From Bhargavaea beijingensis (GTDB lineage: Bacteria > Bacillota > Bacilli > Bacillales_A > Planococcaceae), in contig NZ_FNAR01000002.1 in the NCBI RefSeq assembly GCF_900101985.1, positions 62,001-126,000 of the forward strand: a stretch of DNA of 64,000 bases, given 5' to 3'. Positions 23,790 to 33,128 of the stretch are shown here, in pieces. The notes under the pieces were generated by a model. That model saw nothing but the letters and a program-made list of their open reading frames with translations, did not search any database and was not told where the DNA came from. Positions within the stretch are counted from its first letter, which is position 1, and every line of letters starts with the position of its first letter. Made by a program: the position numbers and the translations under genes.

Positions 23790-25430
23790 TTAATGTACCG
23801 GAAGCCTCTCTCCCGCTTCGGTCTGCTCCAGCATCCGGTACGCCTGCACCGCCACTTCCAGAGCGAGCCTGTTGGCGGGTTCCATGAAGTCTGCGCCAAG
23901 CAGGCCCTCAAGCTTTCCGATCCTGTGGTAGAGCGTCTGCCGGACGATGAACAGGCGATCCGCCGCTTCTTTCTTGGCGCCGCCGCATTCCAGATAGACG
24001 ACGAGCGTCTCGAACAGGCGGCTGTCATGGCGGGCATCATGTTCAATCAGCATTCCGAGATAATCGTCGACGTAGGTCTCCAGTTCGCCGCTCCTCTTCA
24101 AAAGCAGTAACAGGCGGTGGATTCCGAGCTCTTCATAAAACACCGACTCCGTGATGGCTTCCTCCTGGAGCTGGATGACATCCTCGCTTTCGCGGTAGGC
24201 CCGCCGAATGTCGGCAAGGTCCTGGTAGGTTTTGCTGATGCCGAATCGGCTGTTTCCGAACTGCGGCATCGGCATGTTCCGGAATTCCCTGATCAGCGGT
24301 TCGAACCGGGCATTGCAACGGCTTTTTTCTTCTTCCGAGATAAAAAAGGCGAGCACGGTCATCTCATTTTCGCCCGAAGTGATGGCAGGGAAGAACCCGT
24401 GCCGCTGGAACAGGCTCCGGATGAGCAATGCCCGCTGGACAAGTTCTTCTTCCAGCAGGTCCTGTGACGGGAAAGGTGCATTCGTCCCCGGGCGGATGCT
24501 GAACGCCCGGTAATACATATTCCTGCTGCGTGCAGGAAGGACGGAGCGGACCGTTTCCGGATCCACATGGCGATCGGTAATGAGGTTGCGGACGACTTTG
24601 TCCTCAAGGTTCTGCTTGCGCTCCTCGACCGTCCGGTTGCGGAGAATCACCTGGGAAATGGCAAGACTTGCGCGATCCAGGATCAGAAAATAGAAATCCT
24701 CCTGGAGCGGCTCGTCCATGCCGAGAAAGAGCCGTCCCCATACTTGCCCGGGCCCTCGCACCGGAACGCTCGCAAAGCGTCTGTCCGCGATTTCCACATA
24801 ACGTTCAGTGTTCTCCAGCCCGCCTTCAGACCCGATGCGGGAGCGCAGGATGGCTTCGCTTTCTTTGGCCCCAGACGGATAAAAGTAGGGGGCCGGCCGG
24901 TCGGAGATGAAGATGGCCTCCCGCCGGAAATATTCATGGAGCTCCTGGAGGATTTTCAGGATGCCGTTGGACGTGAGGGACAATTCAATGAATCGGCCGG
25001 ACAGTCTGTCCAGCTCGGAGATCATCTTGTGATGGCGGTTGATCAGCGCTGTGTGGAGATCATGTGTGAGATCGACGAACCGGATCACTTCCTCGAATAC
25101 GAGAATCGGGAAGCCGAGGCTGTCCGCGAGCTCCAGCACCTCCGCGGAAATCCGTTTTGACGGGTCCGCCAGTTCGATGCACAACGCGGATGCGCCCAGT
25201 TCATCCAGCTTGCGGATATAGGCAAGCTGCGTCTCCAGGTCGAGCGCCAAGCTGATGCCGGTTGTCAGGATCAGCTCTTCCCCATTGATCAGCGACTCGA
25301 ATTCGAGGACTTCAAGAATGTGCGACCAGCGGATTTTCCGGGAAAGGCCGGATGCGCCCGCTGCCAATTTCGCTTTTTGAAAAGACTCCCGTTCCATTAC
25401 GTCCCGGACAGTCAGCTCGATATTTTTCAT
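23790..25430 (-). CDS. PucR/CdaR family transcriptional regulator
   Basis: This 546-residue regulator has an N-terminal PucR sensor domain (about 5-130; TVRDVMERESF, NGEELILTTGI). A central GGDEF-like CdaR region follows, then a C-terminal PucR-type helix-turn-helix (near 480-535; KEAADRLFIVRQTLYHRIGKLE). It is divergent from the mmsA gene across 148 bp, so it most likely controls that operon, probably as an activator responding to an amino acid. It also borders the operon ending at 23712, making it the nearest candidate for the shared bipartite motif. Confidence 0.85.
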   Translation of the reverse strand: MKNIELTVRDVMERESFQKAKLAAGASGLSRKIRWSHILEVLEFESLINGEELILTTGISLALDLETQLAYIRKLDELGASALCIELADPSKRISAEVLELADSLGFPILVFEEVIRFVDLTHDLHTALINRHHKMISELDRLSGRFIELSLTSNGILKILQELHEYFRREAIFISDRPAPYFYPSGAKESEAILRSRIGSEGGLENTERYVEIADRRFASVPVRGPGQVWGRLFLGMDEPLQEDFYFLILDRASLAISQVILRNRTVEERKQNLEDKVVRNLITDRHVDPETVRSVLPARSRNMYYRAFSIRPGTNAPFPSQDLLEEELVQRALLIRSLFQRHGFFPAITSGENEMTVLAFFISEEEKSRCNARFEPLIREFRNMPMPQFGNSRFGISKTYQDLADIRRAYRESEDVIQLQEEAITESVFYEELGIHRLLLLLKRSGELETYVDDYLGMLIEHDARHDSRLFETLVVYLECGGAKKEAADRLFIVRQTLYHRIGKLEGLLGADFMEPANRLALEVAVQAYRMLEQTEAGERLPVH

Positions 25431-25578
25431 ACTAAGCCCTTCCTTTCGTCCAATCTTCCAGCTCGTCTATTTGACACTCTGTAAAATGACAAAGATTCTG
25501 ATAGTTTGTAAAGTAGAGTATGAAGTGAACAGGGCAACCCGTCAAGATGGCATTTAGACCAATGAGGAGGAGTCAGCA

Positions 25579-27042
25579 ATGGAAACAGCTACTGTAAAAA
25601 CGCAAACGCTTTCAAATTTCATCGGTGGACAATGGGTCAAATCGACCACTGAAACATATGAGGAAGTCCCAAACCCGGCGACAGGAGAAATCATCGCGGA
25701 AGTCCCGATTTCCACCAAGGAAGATCTCGACAAAGCCGTTGCCGTCGCAAAAGAGGCATTTAAAACCTGGAAAAAGACACCTGTGCCGCAGCGTGCAAGG
25801 GTGATGTTCAAGTTTCAGCAACTGCTCGTCGAGAATTGGGATGAGCTCGCACGTCTCGTCACCACCGAGAATGGCAAAAGCTTCACGGAAGCGCACGGTG
25901 AAGTGCTCCGCGGCATCGAGTGCGTTGAGTTCGCAGCAGGCGCGCCTTCCCTCATGATGGGGCAGCAGCTGCCGGACATCTCGAAAAACATGGAATCGGG
26001 CATGTACCGATATCCGATCGGCGTCATCGGCGGCATCACGCCGTTCAACTTCCCGATGATGGTGCCGGCGTGGATGTTCCCGCTTGCCATCGTCGCAGGG
26101 AATACATTTGTGCTGAAGCCGTCCGAGCGCACACCGCTCCTGGCAAACCGCCTGGCGGATCTTCTGAAAGAGGCGGGCCTGCCTGACGGGGTGTTCAATA
26201 TCGTCCATGGGGCGCACGACGTGGTCAATGGCCTTCTCGAGCACAAGGACGTTCCGGCCATTTCCTTTGTCGGTTCCCAGCCGGTCGCGGAATACGTCTA
26301 TAAGACAGGAACGGCACACGGCAAGCGGGTCCAGGCGCTGGCCGGCGCAAAAAACCATTCCATTGTCATGCCGGATGCGGACCTCGATCATGCCGTCAAA
26401 AACATCACGGGCGCGGCGTTCGGCTCGGCCGGCGAGCGCTGCATGGCTGCGGCGGTTGTCGTCGCGGTCGGTGATGTTGCAGACGAACTCGTCGACCGTC
26501 TGAAGCAGGCCGCCGATGACATCACGATCGGCAACGGCCTGGATGAGGATGTGTTCCTCGGCCCTGTGATCCGCCCGGCCCACAAGGACCGTACGATTGG
26601 TTATATCGAAACGGGCGTTGAAGAAGGCGCCAAACTCGTCCGCGACGGCCGCAATGACAAATCGAGCTCCGAAGGCGGCTACTTTGTCGGACCGACGATC
26701 TTTGATGAGGTGACACAGGAGATGAAGATTTGGAAAGATGAAATCTTCGCACCGGTTCTCTCGGTCGTCCGAGTCGATACACTGGCGGAAGCGATCGAGT
26801 TCGCCAACGCTTCCGACTTTGCAAACGGCGCCTGCCTGTACACCGACAGCGCATCGGCAATCCGGGAGTTCCGCGACGACATCGATGCCGGAATGCTCGG
26901 CGTCAATCTCGGCGTCCCGGCACCGATGGCCTTCTTCCCGTTTTCGGGCTACAAAAAGAGCTTCTACGGTGACCTTCACGCCAACGGCAAAGACGGCATC
27001 GAGTTCTATACAAGGAAGAAGATGCTGACTCAGCGGCACTGA
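25579..27042 (+). CDS. mmsA: CoA-acylating methylmalonate-semialdehyde dehydrogenase
   Basis: This 487-residue MmsA/IolA enzyme has nucleophile Cys288 in GSAGERCMA, the MMSDH-specific form, plus ITPFNFPMM and [13 protein letters not shown]. These enzymes turn methylmalonate or malonate semialdehyde into propionyl- or acetyl-CoA with CO2 release. The ATG at 25579 follows AGGAGGAG. With the next gene, an omega-aminotransferase, it suits beta-alanine degradation through malonate semialdehyde. Valine or inositol breakdown are alternatives. A cre-like sequence lies within codons 8-12. Confidence 0.9.
   Translation: METATVKTQTLSNFIGGQWVKSTTETYEEVPNPATGEIIAEVPISTKEDLDKAVAVAKEAFKTWKKTPVPQRARVMFKFQQLLVENWDELARLVTTENGKSFTEAHGEVLRGIECVEFAAGAPSLMMGQQLPDISKNMESGMYRYPIGVIGGITPFNFPMMVPAWMFPLAIVAGNTFVLKPSERTPLLANRLADLLKEAGLPDGVFNIVHGAHDVVNGLLEHKDVPAISFVGSQPVAEYVYKTGTAHGKRVQALAGAKNHSIVMPDADLDHAVKNITGAAFGSAGERCMAAAVVVAVGDVADELVDRLKQAADDITIGNGLDEDVFLGPVIRPAHKDRTIGYIETGVEEGAKLVRDGRNDKSSSEGGYFVGPTIFDEVTQEMKIWKDEIFAPVLSVVRVDTLAEAIEFANASDFANGACLYTDSASAIREFRDDIDAGMLGVNLGVPAPMAFFPFSGYKKSFYGDLHANGKDGIEFYTRKKMLTQRH
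25601..25614 (+). promoter_or_regulatory. Near-consensus cre inside the start of mmsA
   Basis: CGCAAACGCTTTCA matches TGNAARCGNWWWCA except at the first base. CcpA sites in early coding sequence can act as transcription roadblocks. Confidence 0.45.
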
Positions 27043-27059
27043 TTGACGGCGCCATTTCC

Positions 27060-27165
27060 GTGAAAGAACAATAAGGGAGCGCGAAAGATCAATAAGGGAC
27101 GGCGAAAGATCAGTAAGCCGTCCGAAAGATCAACAAGGCCCCATGGAAGATCAATCAAGCGGCCG
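27060..27165. repeat. Five degenerate 20-21 bp tandem repeats
   Basis: Units begin near 27062, 27083, 27104, 27124 and 27145 with the core GAAAGATCAATAAGG. They differ mostly in the last few bases. They fill the gap between mmsA and the aminotransferase. The 21-bp period equals about two helical turns. No function is evident. Confidence 0.75.
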
Positions 27166-27213
27166 CCCCCTGAGGCGGCTGAAAAACGAACCCATCCGAA
27201 AGGGGATAGAACG

Positions 27214-28572
27214 ATGACCGTCGTAAAAACGGAAGCCCAGTCGCTCGTCGAAAAAGACCGGCAAAACGTCTGGCACCACATTTCTCCATATGTGGAGAAA
27301 AACCCGCCAATGATCTGGGCAAAGGGGGAAGGCGCCTGGGTGACGGACCATGAGGGGAACCGTTACCTGGACGGCATGTCCGGACTGTGGTGTGTCAACG
27401 TCGGCTACGGCCGCGAAGAGCTTGCGAAGGCAGCTTATGACCAGATGAAGGAACTGTGCTACGTGCCGATGACACAAAGCCATGAGCCGGCGATCGAGCT
27501 TGCGGCAAAGCTGAACGAATGGCTGGATGACGACTACATGATCTTCTATTCCAATAGCGGTTCCGACGCGAACGAAGTCGCATTCAAGATCGCCCGCCAG
27601 TACCATCAGCAAAAGGGCGATGCGTCGCGCTACAAGTTCATCAGCCGCTACCGGGCCTACCACGGCAGCTCGATGGGCGCGCTCGCCGCGACCGGACAGT
27701 CGCTCCGCAAGTACAAGTACGAACCGCTCGCGCCGGGGTTTCTTCACGTCGCGCCGCCTGACAACTATCGGCGTCCGGAAGGCATGAGCGTCGAGGAGTA
27801 CAACCTCATGCGGGCGGAAGAACTCGAGCAGAAGATCATCTGGGAGCAGAAAGAGACGGTTGCCGGAGTGATCATGGAGCCGCTCATCACAGGAGGCGGC
27901 ATTCTGATCCCTCACCCGGTTTACCTCCAAAAAGTGGAGGAGATCTGCAAAAAACACGGCGTCCTTCTCATCATTGATGAAGTTATCTGCGGATTCGGCC
28001 GCACGGGCAAGAAGTTCGGCCACCAAAACTTCGGCCTGAAGCCGGACATCGTCACCATGGCCAAAGGCCTCACAAGCGCCTACCTGCCGCTGTCCGTCAC
28101 GGCAGTGCGCAAGGACATCTACGAGACGTTCAAGGACAGCGAGGAAAACAGCCACTTCCGCCATGTGAACACGTTCGGCGGCAACCCGGCGGCATGTGCG
28201 GTGGCTCTGAAGAACCTCGAAATCATCGAGCGGGAGGGCCTCGTCGAACGCGCGGACCGTCATGGCGAGCGTCTCCGCGCGGAACTGGCACATCTTCAGG
28301 AGCATCCGTATGTCGGTGAAGTCCGGGGAATCGGCTTCCTGCTCGGCGTCGAACTGGTGGAAGATAAACAGACCCGCGAACCGGCAAGTGCCGCGCGGAT
28401 TGGCAAAATCATCGCCGACTGCAAGGCGAATGGCCTGATCGTAGGGAAAAACGGGGACACGGTAGCCGGGTATAACAATATTCTGACCCTGTCCCCGCCG
28501 CTCTCCTGCACGGACCAGGATGTCGATTTCATTATTTCCGTGATCAAGAAGGTTTTTGAAGAAAACTGTTGA
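27214..28572 (+). CDS. Class III PLP aminotransferase (beta-alanine/omega-amino acid:pyruvate type)
   Basis: This 452-residue fold-type I aminotransferase has the YRAYHGSS segment, LLIIDEV (Asp255) and PLP lysine Lys284 in [10 protein letters not shown], with a typical WCVNVGYG near residues 59-66. The family includes beta-alanine:pyruvate, taurine:pyruvate and GABA transaminases. With mmsA before and alanine dehydrogenase after, the best reading is beta-alanine plus pyruvate to malonate semialdehyde plus L-alanine, with Ald recycling pyruvate. The ATG follows AAAGGGGA. Confidence 0.85.
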   Translation: MTVVKTEAQSLVEKDRQNVWHHISPYVEKNPPMIWAKGEGAWVTDHEGNRYLDGMSGLWCVNVGYGREELAKAAYDQMKELCYVPMTQSHEPAIELAAKLNEWLDDDYMIFYSNSGSDANEVAFKIARQYHQQKGDASRYKFISRYRAYHGSSMGALAATGQSLRKYKYEPLAPGFLHVAPPDNYRRPEGMSVEEYNLMRAEELEQKIIWEQKETVAGVIMEPLITGGGILIPHPVYLQKVEEICKKHGVLLIIDEVICGFGRTGKKFGHQNFGLKPDIVTMAKGLTSAYLPLSVTAVRKDIYETFKDSEENSHFRHVNTFGGNPAACAVALKNLEIIEREGLVERADRHGERLRAELAHLQEHPYVGEVRGIGFLLGVELVEDKQTREPASAARIGKIIADCKANGLIVGKNGDTVAGYNNILTLSPPLSCTDQDVDFIISVIKKVFEENC

Positions 28573-28599
28573 AATAGAAGAGTTGGGGAGTTGGAATCC

Positions 28600-28625
28600 G
28601 GGAGGCGCCTGCCTCCCTTTAATTT
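28600..28625 (+). terminator. Small attenuator-like hairpin before ald
   Basis: GGGAGGC (28600-28606) pairs with GCCTCCC (28611-28617) around GCCT, followed by TTTAATTT. It lies between the aminotransferase and ald, so it may reduce read-through. Confidence 0.6.
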
Positions 28626-28639
28626 GGAGGGAAATGGAA

Positions 28640-29773
28640 ATGAGAATCGGAGTACCTAAAGAGATCAAAAACAACGAAAACCGGGTGGCGATGACGCCTG
28701 CAGGTGTGGCGATATTGGCAACCGCCGGCCACAACGTGATCATCGAGAAGGGGGCGGGCCTCGGTTCCGGCTTCACGGATGAGGAATACGCGGCTGAAGG
28801 CGCGGCAATCGTTGAAACGGCTGCAGAAGCGTGGGCGGCCGACATGGTGATGAAGGTCAAGGAGCCGCTTCCGGAAGAGTACGGCTATTTCCGTGAAGAC
28901 CTGATCTTGTTCACATACCTGCACCTTGCTGCGGAGCCTGAGCTTGCGGAAGCGCTTGTTGAGAAGAAAGTGACGGCGATCGCTTATGAAACCGTCCAGT
29001 TGCCGAACCGCTCGCTGCCGCTCCTTTCGCCGATGAGCGAAGTCGCCGGCCGCATGGCGACGCAGATCGGTGCCCAGTTCCTCGAGCGCATCCACGGCGG
29101 CAAGGGCATCCTTTTATCAGGCGTGCCGGGCGTCCAGCGCGGCAAGGTCACCGTCATCGGCGGCGGCATGGCCGGCGCAAACGCCGCGCGTGTCGCGGTC
29201 GGAATGGGCGCGCAGGTGACGGTCATCGACCTGAGCCCGGAACGTCTCCGCCAGCTGGACGACCAGTTCGGAAATGACATCCAGACGCTCATGTCGAACC
29301 CGTTCAACATCGCGGAAGCGGTGAAGGACGCGGACCTGGTTGTCGGTGCTGTTTTAATCCCGGGTGCCAAGGCGCCAAAGCTTGTCACGGAAGAAATGGT
29401 CAAGTCGATGCAGCCGGGCTCGGTTCTCGTTGACATCGCAATCGATCAGGGCGGCATCTTTGAAACATCCGACCGCATTACGACGCATGACGCCCCGATC
29501 TATGAAAAACATGGCGTCGTCCATTATGCTGTAGCCAATATGCCGGGCGCGGTGCCGCGTACATCCACGATGGCGCTCACGAATGTCACGGTGCCATATG
29601 CACTCCAGATTGCGAACAAAGGCTGGAAGCAGGCGGCCCTCGACAACGAGCCGCTCCGCAAAGGCTTCAACACTTACGCGGGCCATGTCACTTACAAGTC
29701 GGTCGCGGAAGACCTCGGATACACTCATGCCGATCTTCTGGACCTGATTGAGCCGGTTGCGCAGCACAACTGA
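28640..29773 (+). CDS. ald: Alanine dehydrogenase
   Basis: This 377-residue protein has the diagnostic N-terminus [38 protein letters not shown], and the NAD-binding [13 protein letters not shown]. It reversibly deaminates L-alanine to pyruvate and ammonia. The ATG at 28640 is nine bases after TTTGGAGGG. The ATG at 28634 is less well spaced, and the upstream ATG at 28556 overlaps the previous gene. It would complete the transamination cycle by regenerating pyruvate. Confidence 0.95.
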   Translation: MRIGVPKEIKNNENRVAMTPAGVAILATAGHNVIIEKGAGLGSGFTDEEYAAEGAAIVETAAEAWAADMVMKVKEPLPEEYGYFREDLILFTYLHLAAEPELAEALVEKKVTAIAYETVQLPNRSLPLLSPMSEVAGRMATQIGAQFLERIHGGKGILLSGVPGVQRGKVTVIGGGMAGANAARVAVGMGAQVTVIDLSPERLRQLDDQFGNDIQTLMSNPFNIAEAVKDADLVVGAVLIPGAKAPKLVTEEMVKSMQPGSVLVDIAIDQGGIFETSDRITTHDAPIYEKHGVVHYAVANMPGAVPRTSTMALTNVTVPYALQIANKGWKQAALDNEPLRKGFNTYAGHVTYKSVAEDLGYTHADLLDLIEPVAQHN

Positions 29774-29781
29774 ACATTACG

Positions 29782-29813
29782 AAGGGGGACCTGTCCGGAC
29801 AGGTCCCCCTTTA
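29782..29813. terminator. Strong terminator after ald
   Basis: A perfect palindrome, AAGGGGGACCTGTCC paired with GGACAGGTCCCCCTT, ends in TTTAG. It lies between the convergent ald and plsY-like genes. Confidence 0.88.
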
Positions 29814-29851
29814 GTATCAGTGCTAATATTAGCTGAAAAAAATAGGATTCC

Positions 29852-30502
29852 TCAGGCAGCCCTTTTCTTCCGGAACACGGCTGACACCCGCTTTTCCTCC
29901 CCCGCCCGCATCCTGCGGAAGTTCTCGATATGCTTCCAGGCCGCCATCGCAAACAATCCGACTGCGATCAGGTCAGGTCCGATCCCCGGTGCCAAGAAAA
30001 CAGCCGTCACGGTGAACGTGACGTACAGCATGAGAACACCGAAGACCAGAAAATCGGTCGCGAGGGAAACGAGGATGAGGAGGGCGAGGCCGATGAGTCC
30101 GATCCTCCAGTCAAAACCGAGAAGCACCCCGATCACCGTTGCCGTTCCTTTGCCGCCATTGAAGCGCATATGGAACGGGAAATTGTGGCCGAAAATCGTC
30201 GCGGCGGCCATCGCGAAGACAAGCGTCGCTCCCGCTGCCGGGCCTAGCCCGATTGCTTCGGCAACCCATTTGGCGAGAAGCACGGCCGCGATGCCTTTTC
30301 CGATATCAATGGCGGCAACGAGTGCCCCGTATTTTTTGCCGAGGACAATGGCGGCATTGGAAGCGCCGGCGTTTTTGACGCCTGTTTCTTTCAGGTTCAC
30401 ACCGGACATCCGTCCGGCGATCGTGGAACCATGGATGTTGCCGATCAGATAGCCGGCCCCCACGGCAATTGCAATCCATAACCAGCCCAGTTGTTCGGGC
30501 AT
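29852..30502 (-). CDS. plsY: PlsY-like acyl-phosphate:glycerol-3-phosphate acyltransferase
   Basis: This 216-residue membrane protein has the three PlsY motifs: YLIGNIHGSTIAGR near the N-terminus, VKNAGASNAAIVLGKKYG, and FGHNFPFHMRFNGGKGTA. It has five to seven predicted membrane segments. PlsY transfers acyl groups from acyl phosphate to glycerol-3-phosphate in phospholipid synthesis. The serine in motif 1 is SxxAGR instead of the usual SxxxGR form, so it may be a divergent paralogue. It is a single gene next to a terminator. Confidence 0.82.
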   Translation of the reverse strand: MPEQLGWLWIAIAVGAGYLIGNIHGSTIAGRMSGVNLKETGVKNAGASNAAIVLGKKYGALVAAIDIGKGIAAVLLAKWVAEAIGLGPAAGATLVFAMAAATIFGHNFPFHMRFNGGKGTATVIGVLLGFDWRIGLIGLALLILVSLATDFLVFGVLMLYVTFTVTAVFLAPGIGPDLIAVGLFAMAAWKHIENFRRMRAGEEKRVSAVFRKKRAA

Positions 30503-30574
30503 GTCGTCAGCCTCCTGTGATGAGATGTCTTACATTAGCCTTCATTCACCCTAATATAAGGTGGGTTCAACCTT

Positions 30575-31357
30575 TTAACTGCATTGCATGACCATCTGTG
30601 TCCGATCAAAGCGTTTTTCGGCAAGATCGTCTTTACGGATGCAGAAGTACAGCATGCCGAGGTCGCCCCAAACCGCATCCAGATCGTCGTCGCTGTCCAT
30701 CTGTAAGAGAAGGACGTAGTCTTCCGCAGCTTTCTCCGCCTCATCCCAATCCGCGACGCCGCCGCAGTAGTGGGCGACCTCCGTGAAAACAGGGTTCTGG
30801 ACGGCGAACGGATGGCCGAGCACCCGGTGATGGGGTGCGCCTTCTTCGAGCAATTCGAAGATCGTTTCTCCCGTTTCGTCATCGAAGTCCATGTCGAAAA
30901 CAGCATCTGTGTCCAGCGTTTCCTGCGCGCGGAACGAAGCGGCAAATTCCGGCAGCATCACTTCTTCCGGCACTTCACGCCGCTCAAGATCCGTCGGGTC
31001 TTCAAAATAAAGCACCTTCCATCCTGACCGGTCGCCTTCCTCTCCGCCCCACGGCTGTTCTTCCATATCATAGAAAAAGGATAGGACTCCGGAGGCGGGG
31101 AGCGGGCGGGCGTTGCCCGCTAGCGCGGCGTCCGAGAGATTCAGCTGTGCAATCAGCGTAAGCGGCTTGCCGTCTTTGGACGGGGGCTCCATGTCCGGCG
31201 GCAGGTCCGGAGCGCCCCCGAACTTTGACGCGCCGGGCGCCAGTGTACCGGCGGCGTCTTCTTTGGCCAGGGCAAACCCCGGCTTTGCCAGTCCGGAAAG
31301 GGGGGCAATGAATTCGGCAAGTCCGTTTGCCTCAAGATTTTCTCTCCAAGTTTTCAT
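30575..31357 (-). CDS. YwqG family (DUF1963) protein
   Basis: This 260-residue soluble acidic protein has the DUF1963 pattern: KFGGAPDLPPDMEPP, LIAQLNLSD, GVLSFFYD, HRVLGHPFAVQ, and a C-terminal LLLQMDSDDDLDAVWGDLGMLYFCI. The family is widespread with no established function. The gene stands alone. It is upstream of, and divergent from, the S-box controlled metY. Confidence 0.85.
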   Translation of the reverse strand: MKTWRENLEANGLAEFIAPLSGLAKPGFALAKEDAAGTLAPGASKFGGAPDLPPDMEPPSKDGKPLTLIAQLNLSDAALAGNARPLPASGVLSFFYDMEEQPWGGEEGDRSGWKVLYFEDPTDLERREVPEEVMLPEFAASFRAQETLDTDAVFDMDFDDETGETIFELLEEGAPHHRVLGHPFAVQNPVFTEVAHYCGGVADWDEAEKAAEDYVLLLQMDSDDDLDAVWGDLGMLYFCIRKDDLAEKRFDRTQMVMQCS

Positions 31358-31438
31358 CGAATTCCTCCAGATTAGCAGTCTTCTATAGATTAACGGATGA
31401 ACGCCCGAAACGTTTCATGTTTTTTCTGAAAAATACAC

Positions 31439-31468
31439 TTGACTTTGCCGGTAGTACAGACCTATACT
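31439..31468 (+). promoter_or_regulatory. Sigma-A promoter of the S-box/metY transcript
   Basis: TTGACT (31439-31444) and TATACT (31463-31468) are separated by 18 bp, and the riboswitch starts about 30 bp downstream. Confidence 0.75.
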
Positions 31469-31497
31469 GTTTACCAGATGGAAAACAAATCAGAATA

Positions 31498-31612
31498 CTC
31501 TTATCAAGAGCGGCGGAGGGAATAGGCCCTGCGAAGCCCGGCAACCGGCAGACGATGTCTGCAAAGGTGCTAAATCCTACAGATCCGGGAGCGGATCTGA
31601 CAGATAAGGGGA
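31498..31612 (+). ncRNA. SAM-I (S-box) riboswitch aptamer
   Basis: The element shows S-box hallmarks: a closing stem CTTATC/GATAAG, the AAGAGCGGCGGAGGGA segment, GCCCTGCGAAGCCCGGCAACC, and AAGGTGCTAAATCC. High SAM is expected to stabilise the aptamer and allow the downstream terminator to form, switching off metY and probably hom. Confidence 0.95.
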
Positions 31613-31635
31613 GGCATGCGGCGTGTTCGCATCGG

Positions 31636-31668
31636 CCCTCTTCCTATCAGAGAAGAGGGTTTTTCGTT
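31636..31668 (+). terminator. S-box expression-platform terminator
   Basis: CCCTCTTC (31636-31643) pairs with GAAGAGGG (31652-31659), followed by TTTTTCGTTTTT. It lies between the aptamer and the metY start. Confidence 0.9.
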
Positions 31669-31737
31669 TTTCCGAAAAGATAAAACCTCCTCTCCTATCG
31701 TGTTTCCATCGAAACCATACTTTAGGAGGCAATCACT

Positions 31738-33030
31738 ATGACAAACCCATTCAAACCAGAAACGATTCTCGTGCACGGAGGCCAGGAGCCTGACCCGACA
31801 ACAGGCGCAATCGCTGTTCCGGTCTACCGCACGACGGCTTACGCATTCCGTGATACAGAACACGCCCAGAACCTGTTCGCCCTGAAAGAGCCGGGCAACA
31901 TCTATTCCCGAATCATGAACCCGACGGTCGATGCGTTCGAGAAGCGCATCGCGGAACTGGAGGGCGGCACCGCGGCAGTGGCGCTGTCTTCGGGCATGGC
32001 GGCCATCGCGTTCTCGATCCTGAACGTCGCCCAGGCAGGAGATGAAATCGTCTCCGCTGCAAACCTGTACGGCGGAACGTACAACCTGTTCGCGGTTACA
32101 CTCCCGCGTTACGGGATCAATGTGAAGTTCGTCGACTCGACGGAGCCCGAAAGCTTCCGCGAGGCGATCACCGACAAGACAAAAGCGATCTTCGGCGAAA
32201 TCATCGGCAACCCGAGCCTGAATGTTCTCGACGTGGAAGCAGTCGCAAACATCGCACACGAAAACGGGCTGCCGCTCATCATCGACTCCACATTCGCGTC
32301 ACCATACGGCTCGAACCCGATCGAGCACGGAGCGGACGTCGTCGTCCACTCCGCGACGAAATGGATCGGCGGACACGGCCGCGGTGTCGGCGGCGTCGCG
32401 GTCGATGCGGGCAGATTCGACTGGACGCAAGGCCGCTTCCCGGGATACACGGAGCCGGATGTGACTTACCACGGCCTCCGTTACGGCATCGACACGCCGA
32501 ACGCGGCATTCGCTACGCGCCTCCGCGTGCAGTTGCTCCGTGACTTCGGTCCTACGCTCAGCCCGGACAACGCATTCCTGTTCCTCCAGGGGCTTGAGAC
32601 GCTTCATCTCCGAATCCAGCGCCACAACGAAAACGCCCTGAAGGTTGCACAGTGGCTGAAGGATCACCCGTCCGTCGAGTGGGTACAGTACAATGGCCTC
32701 GAGGAGCACCCGTCGTATGAACTCTCGAAAAAGTACCTGAAAAACGGAGCCGGCTCGGTCGTCATTTTCGGCATCAAGGGCGGCCGCGAAGCGGGCCGTA
32801 AGCTGATCGATAACGTGAAGCTGTTCTCGCATGTCGCGAACGTCGGCGATGCCCGCTCGCTCATCATCCACCCGGCTTCCACGACGCACCAGCAGCTGTC
32901 CGCGGAAGACCTGAAGAAGTCGGGCACAACAGAAGAACTCGTCCGTCTTTCCATCGGCCTCGAGAACGTCGAAGACATCATCGGCGACCTGAAGCAGGCG
33001 ATCGAGGCTGCGGCACCGGTTAACGCATGA
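31738..33030 (+). CDS. metY: O-acetylhomoserine sulfhydrylase
   Basis: This 430-residue Cys/Met-metabolism PLP enzyme has TILVHGGQEPDPTTGA near the N-terminus, YSRIMNPT, and the PLP lysine in HSATKWIGGHG. It ends with HPASTTHQQL and RLSIGLEN. Length and the GRGVGG region fit MetY, which makes homocysteine from O-acetylhomoserine and sulfide. The ATG follows TTAGGAGG. Control by the SAM riboswitch and proximity to hom and cysK support a role in methionine synthesis. Confidence 0.93.
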   Translation: MTNPFKPETILVHGGQEPDPTTGAIAVPVYRTTAYAFRDTEHAQNLFALKEPGNIYSRIMNPTVDAFEKRIAELEGGTAAVALSSGMAAIAFSILNVAQAGDEIVSAANLYGGTYNLFAVTLPRYGINVKFVDSTEPESFREAITDKTKAIFGEIIGNPSLNVLDVEAVANIAHENGLPLIIDSTFASPYGSNPIEHGADVVVHSATKWIGGHGRGVGGVAVDAGRFDWTQGRFPGYTEPDVTYHGLRYGIDTPNAAFATRLRVQLLRDFGPTLSPDNAFLFLQGLETLHLRIQRHNENALKVAQWLKDHPSVEWVQYNGLEEHPSYELSKKYLKNGAGSVVIFGIKGGREAGRKLIDNVKLFSHVANVGDARSLIIHPASTTHQQLSAEDLKKSGTTEELVRLSIGLENVEDIIGDLKQAIEAAAPVNA

Positions 33031-33128
33031 ATGTTTGAGAAATTTTAAACTTTTCCCGCCCCGGGGTTTCCTTGCGGGGCGGAACTTGTTATATTGGAAG
33101 GAATCTTTGTGTCGGAGGTGTTTCGCCC

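Noticed and set aside
27060-27165. Possible CRISPR array
   Set aside because: The repeats are 20-21 bp, directly abutting without spacers, degenerate, and no cas genes are near.
25612-28860. Long minus-strand open frames antisense to mmsA, the aminotransferase and ald
   Set aside because: Their translations are rich in Arg, His and Asp with no recognisable domains. They mirror strong plus-strand genes with G/C third positions, a normal artefact in high-G+C DNA.
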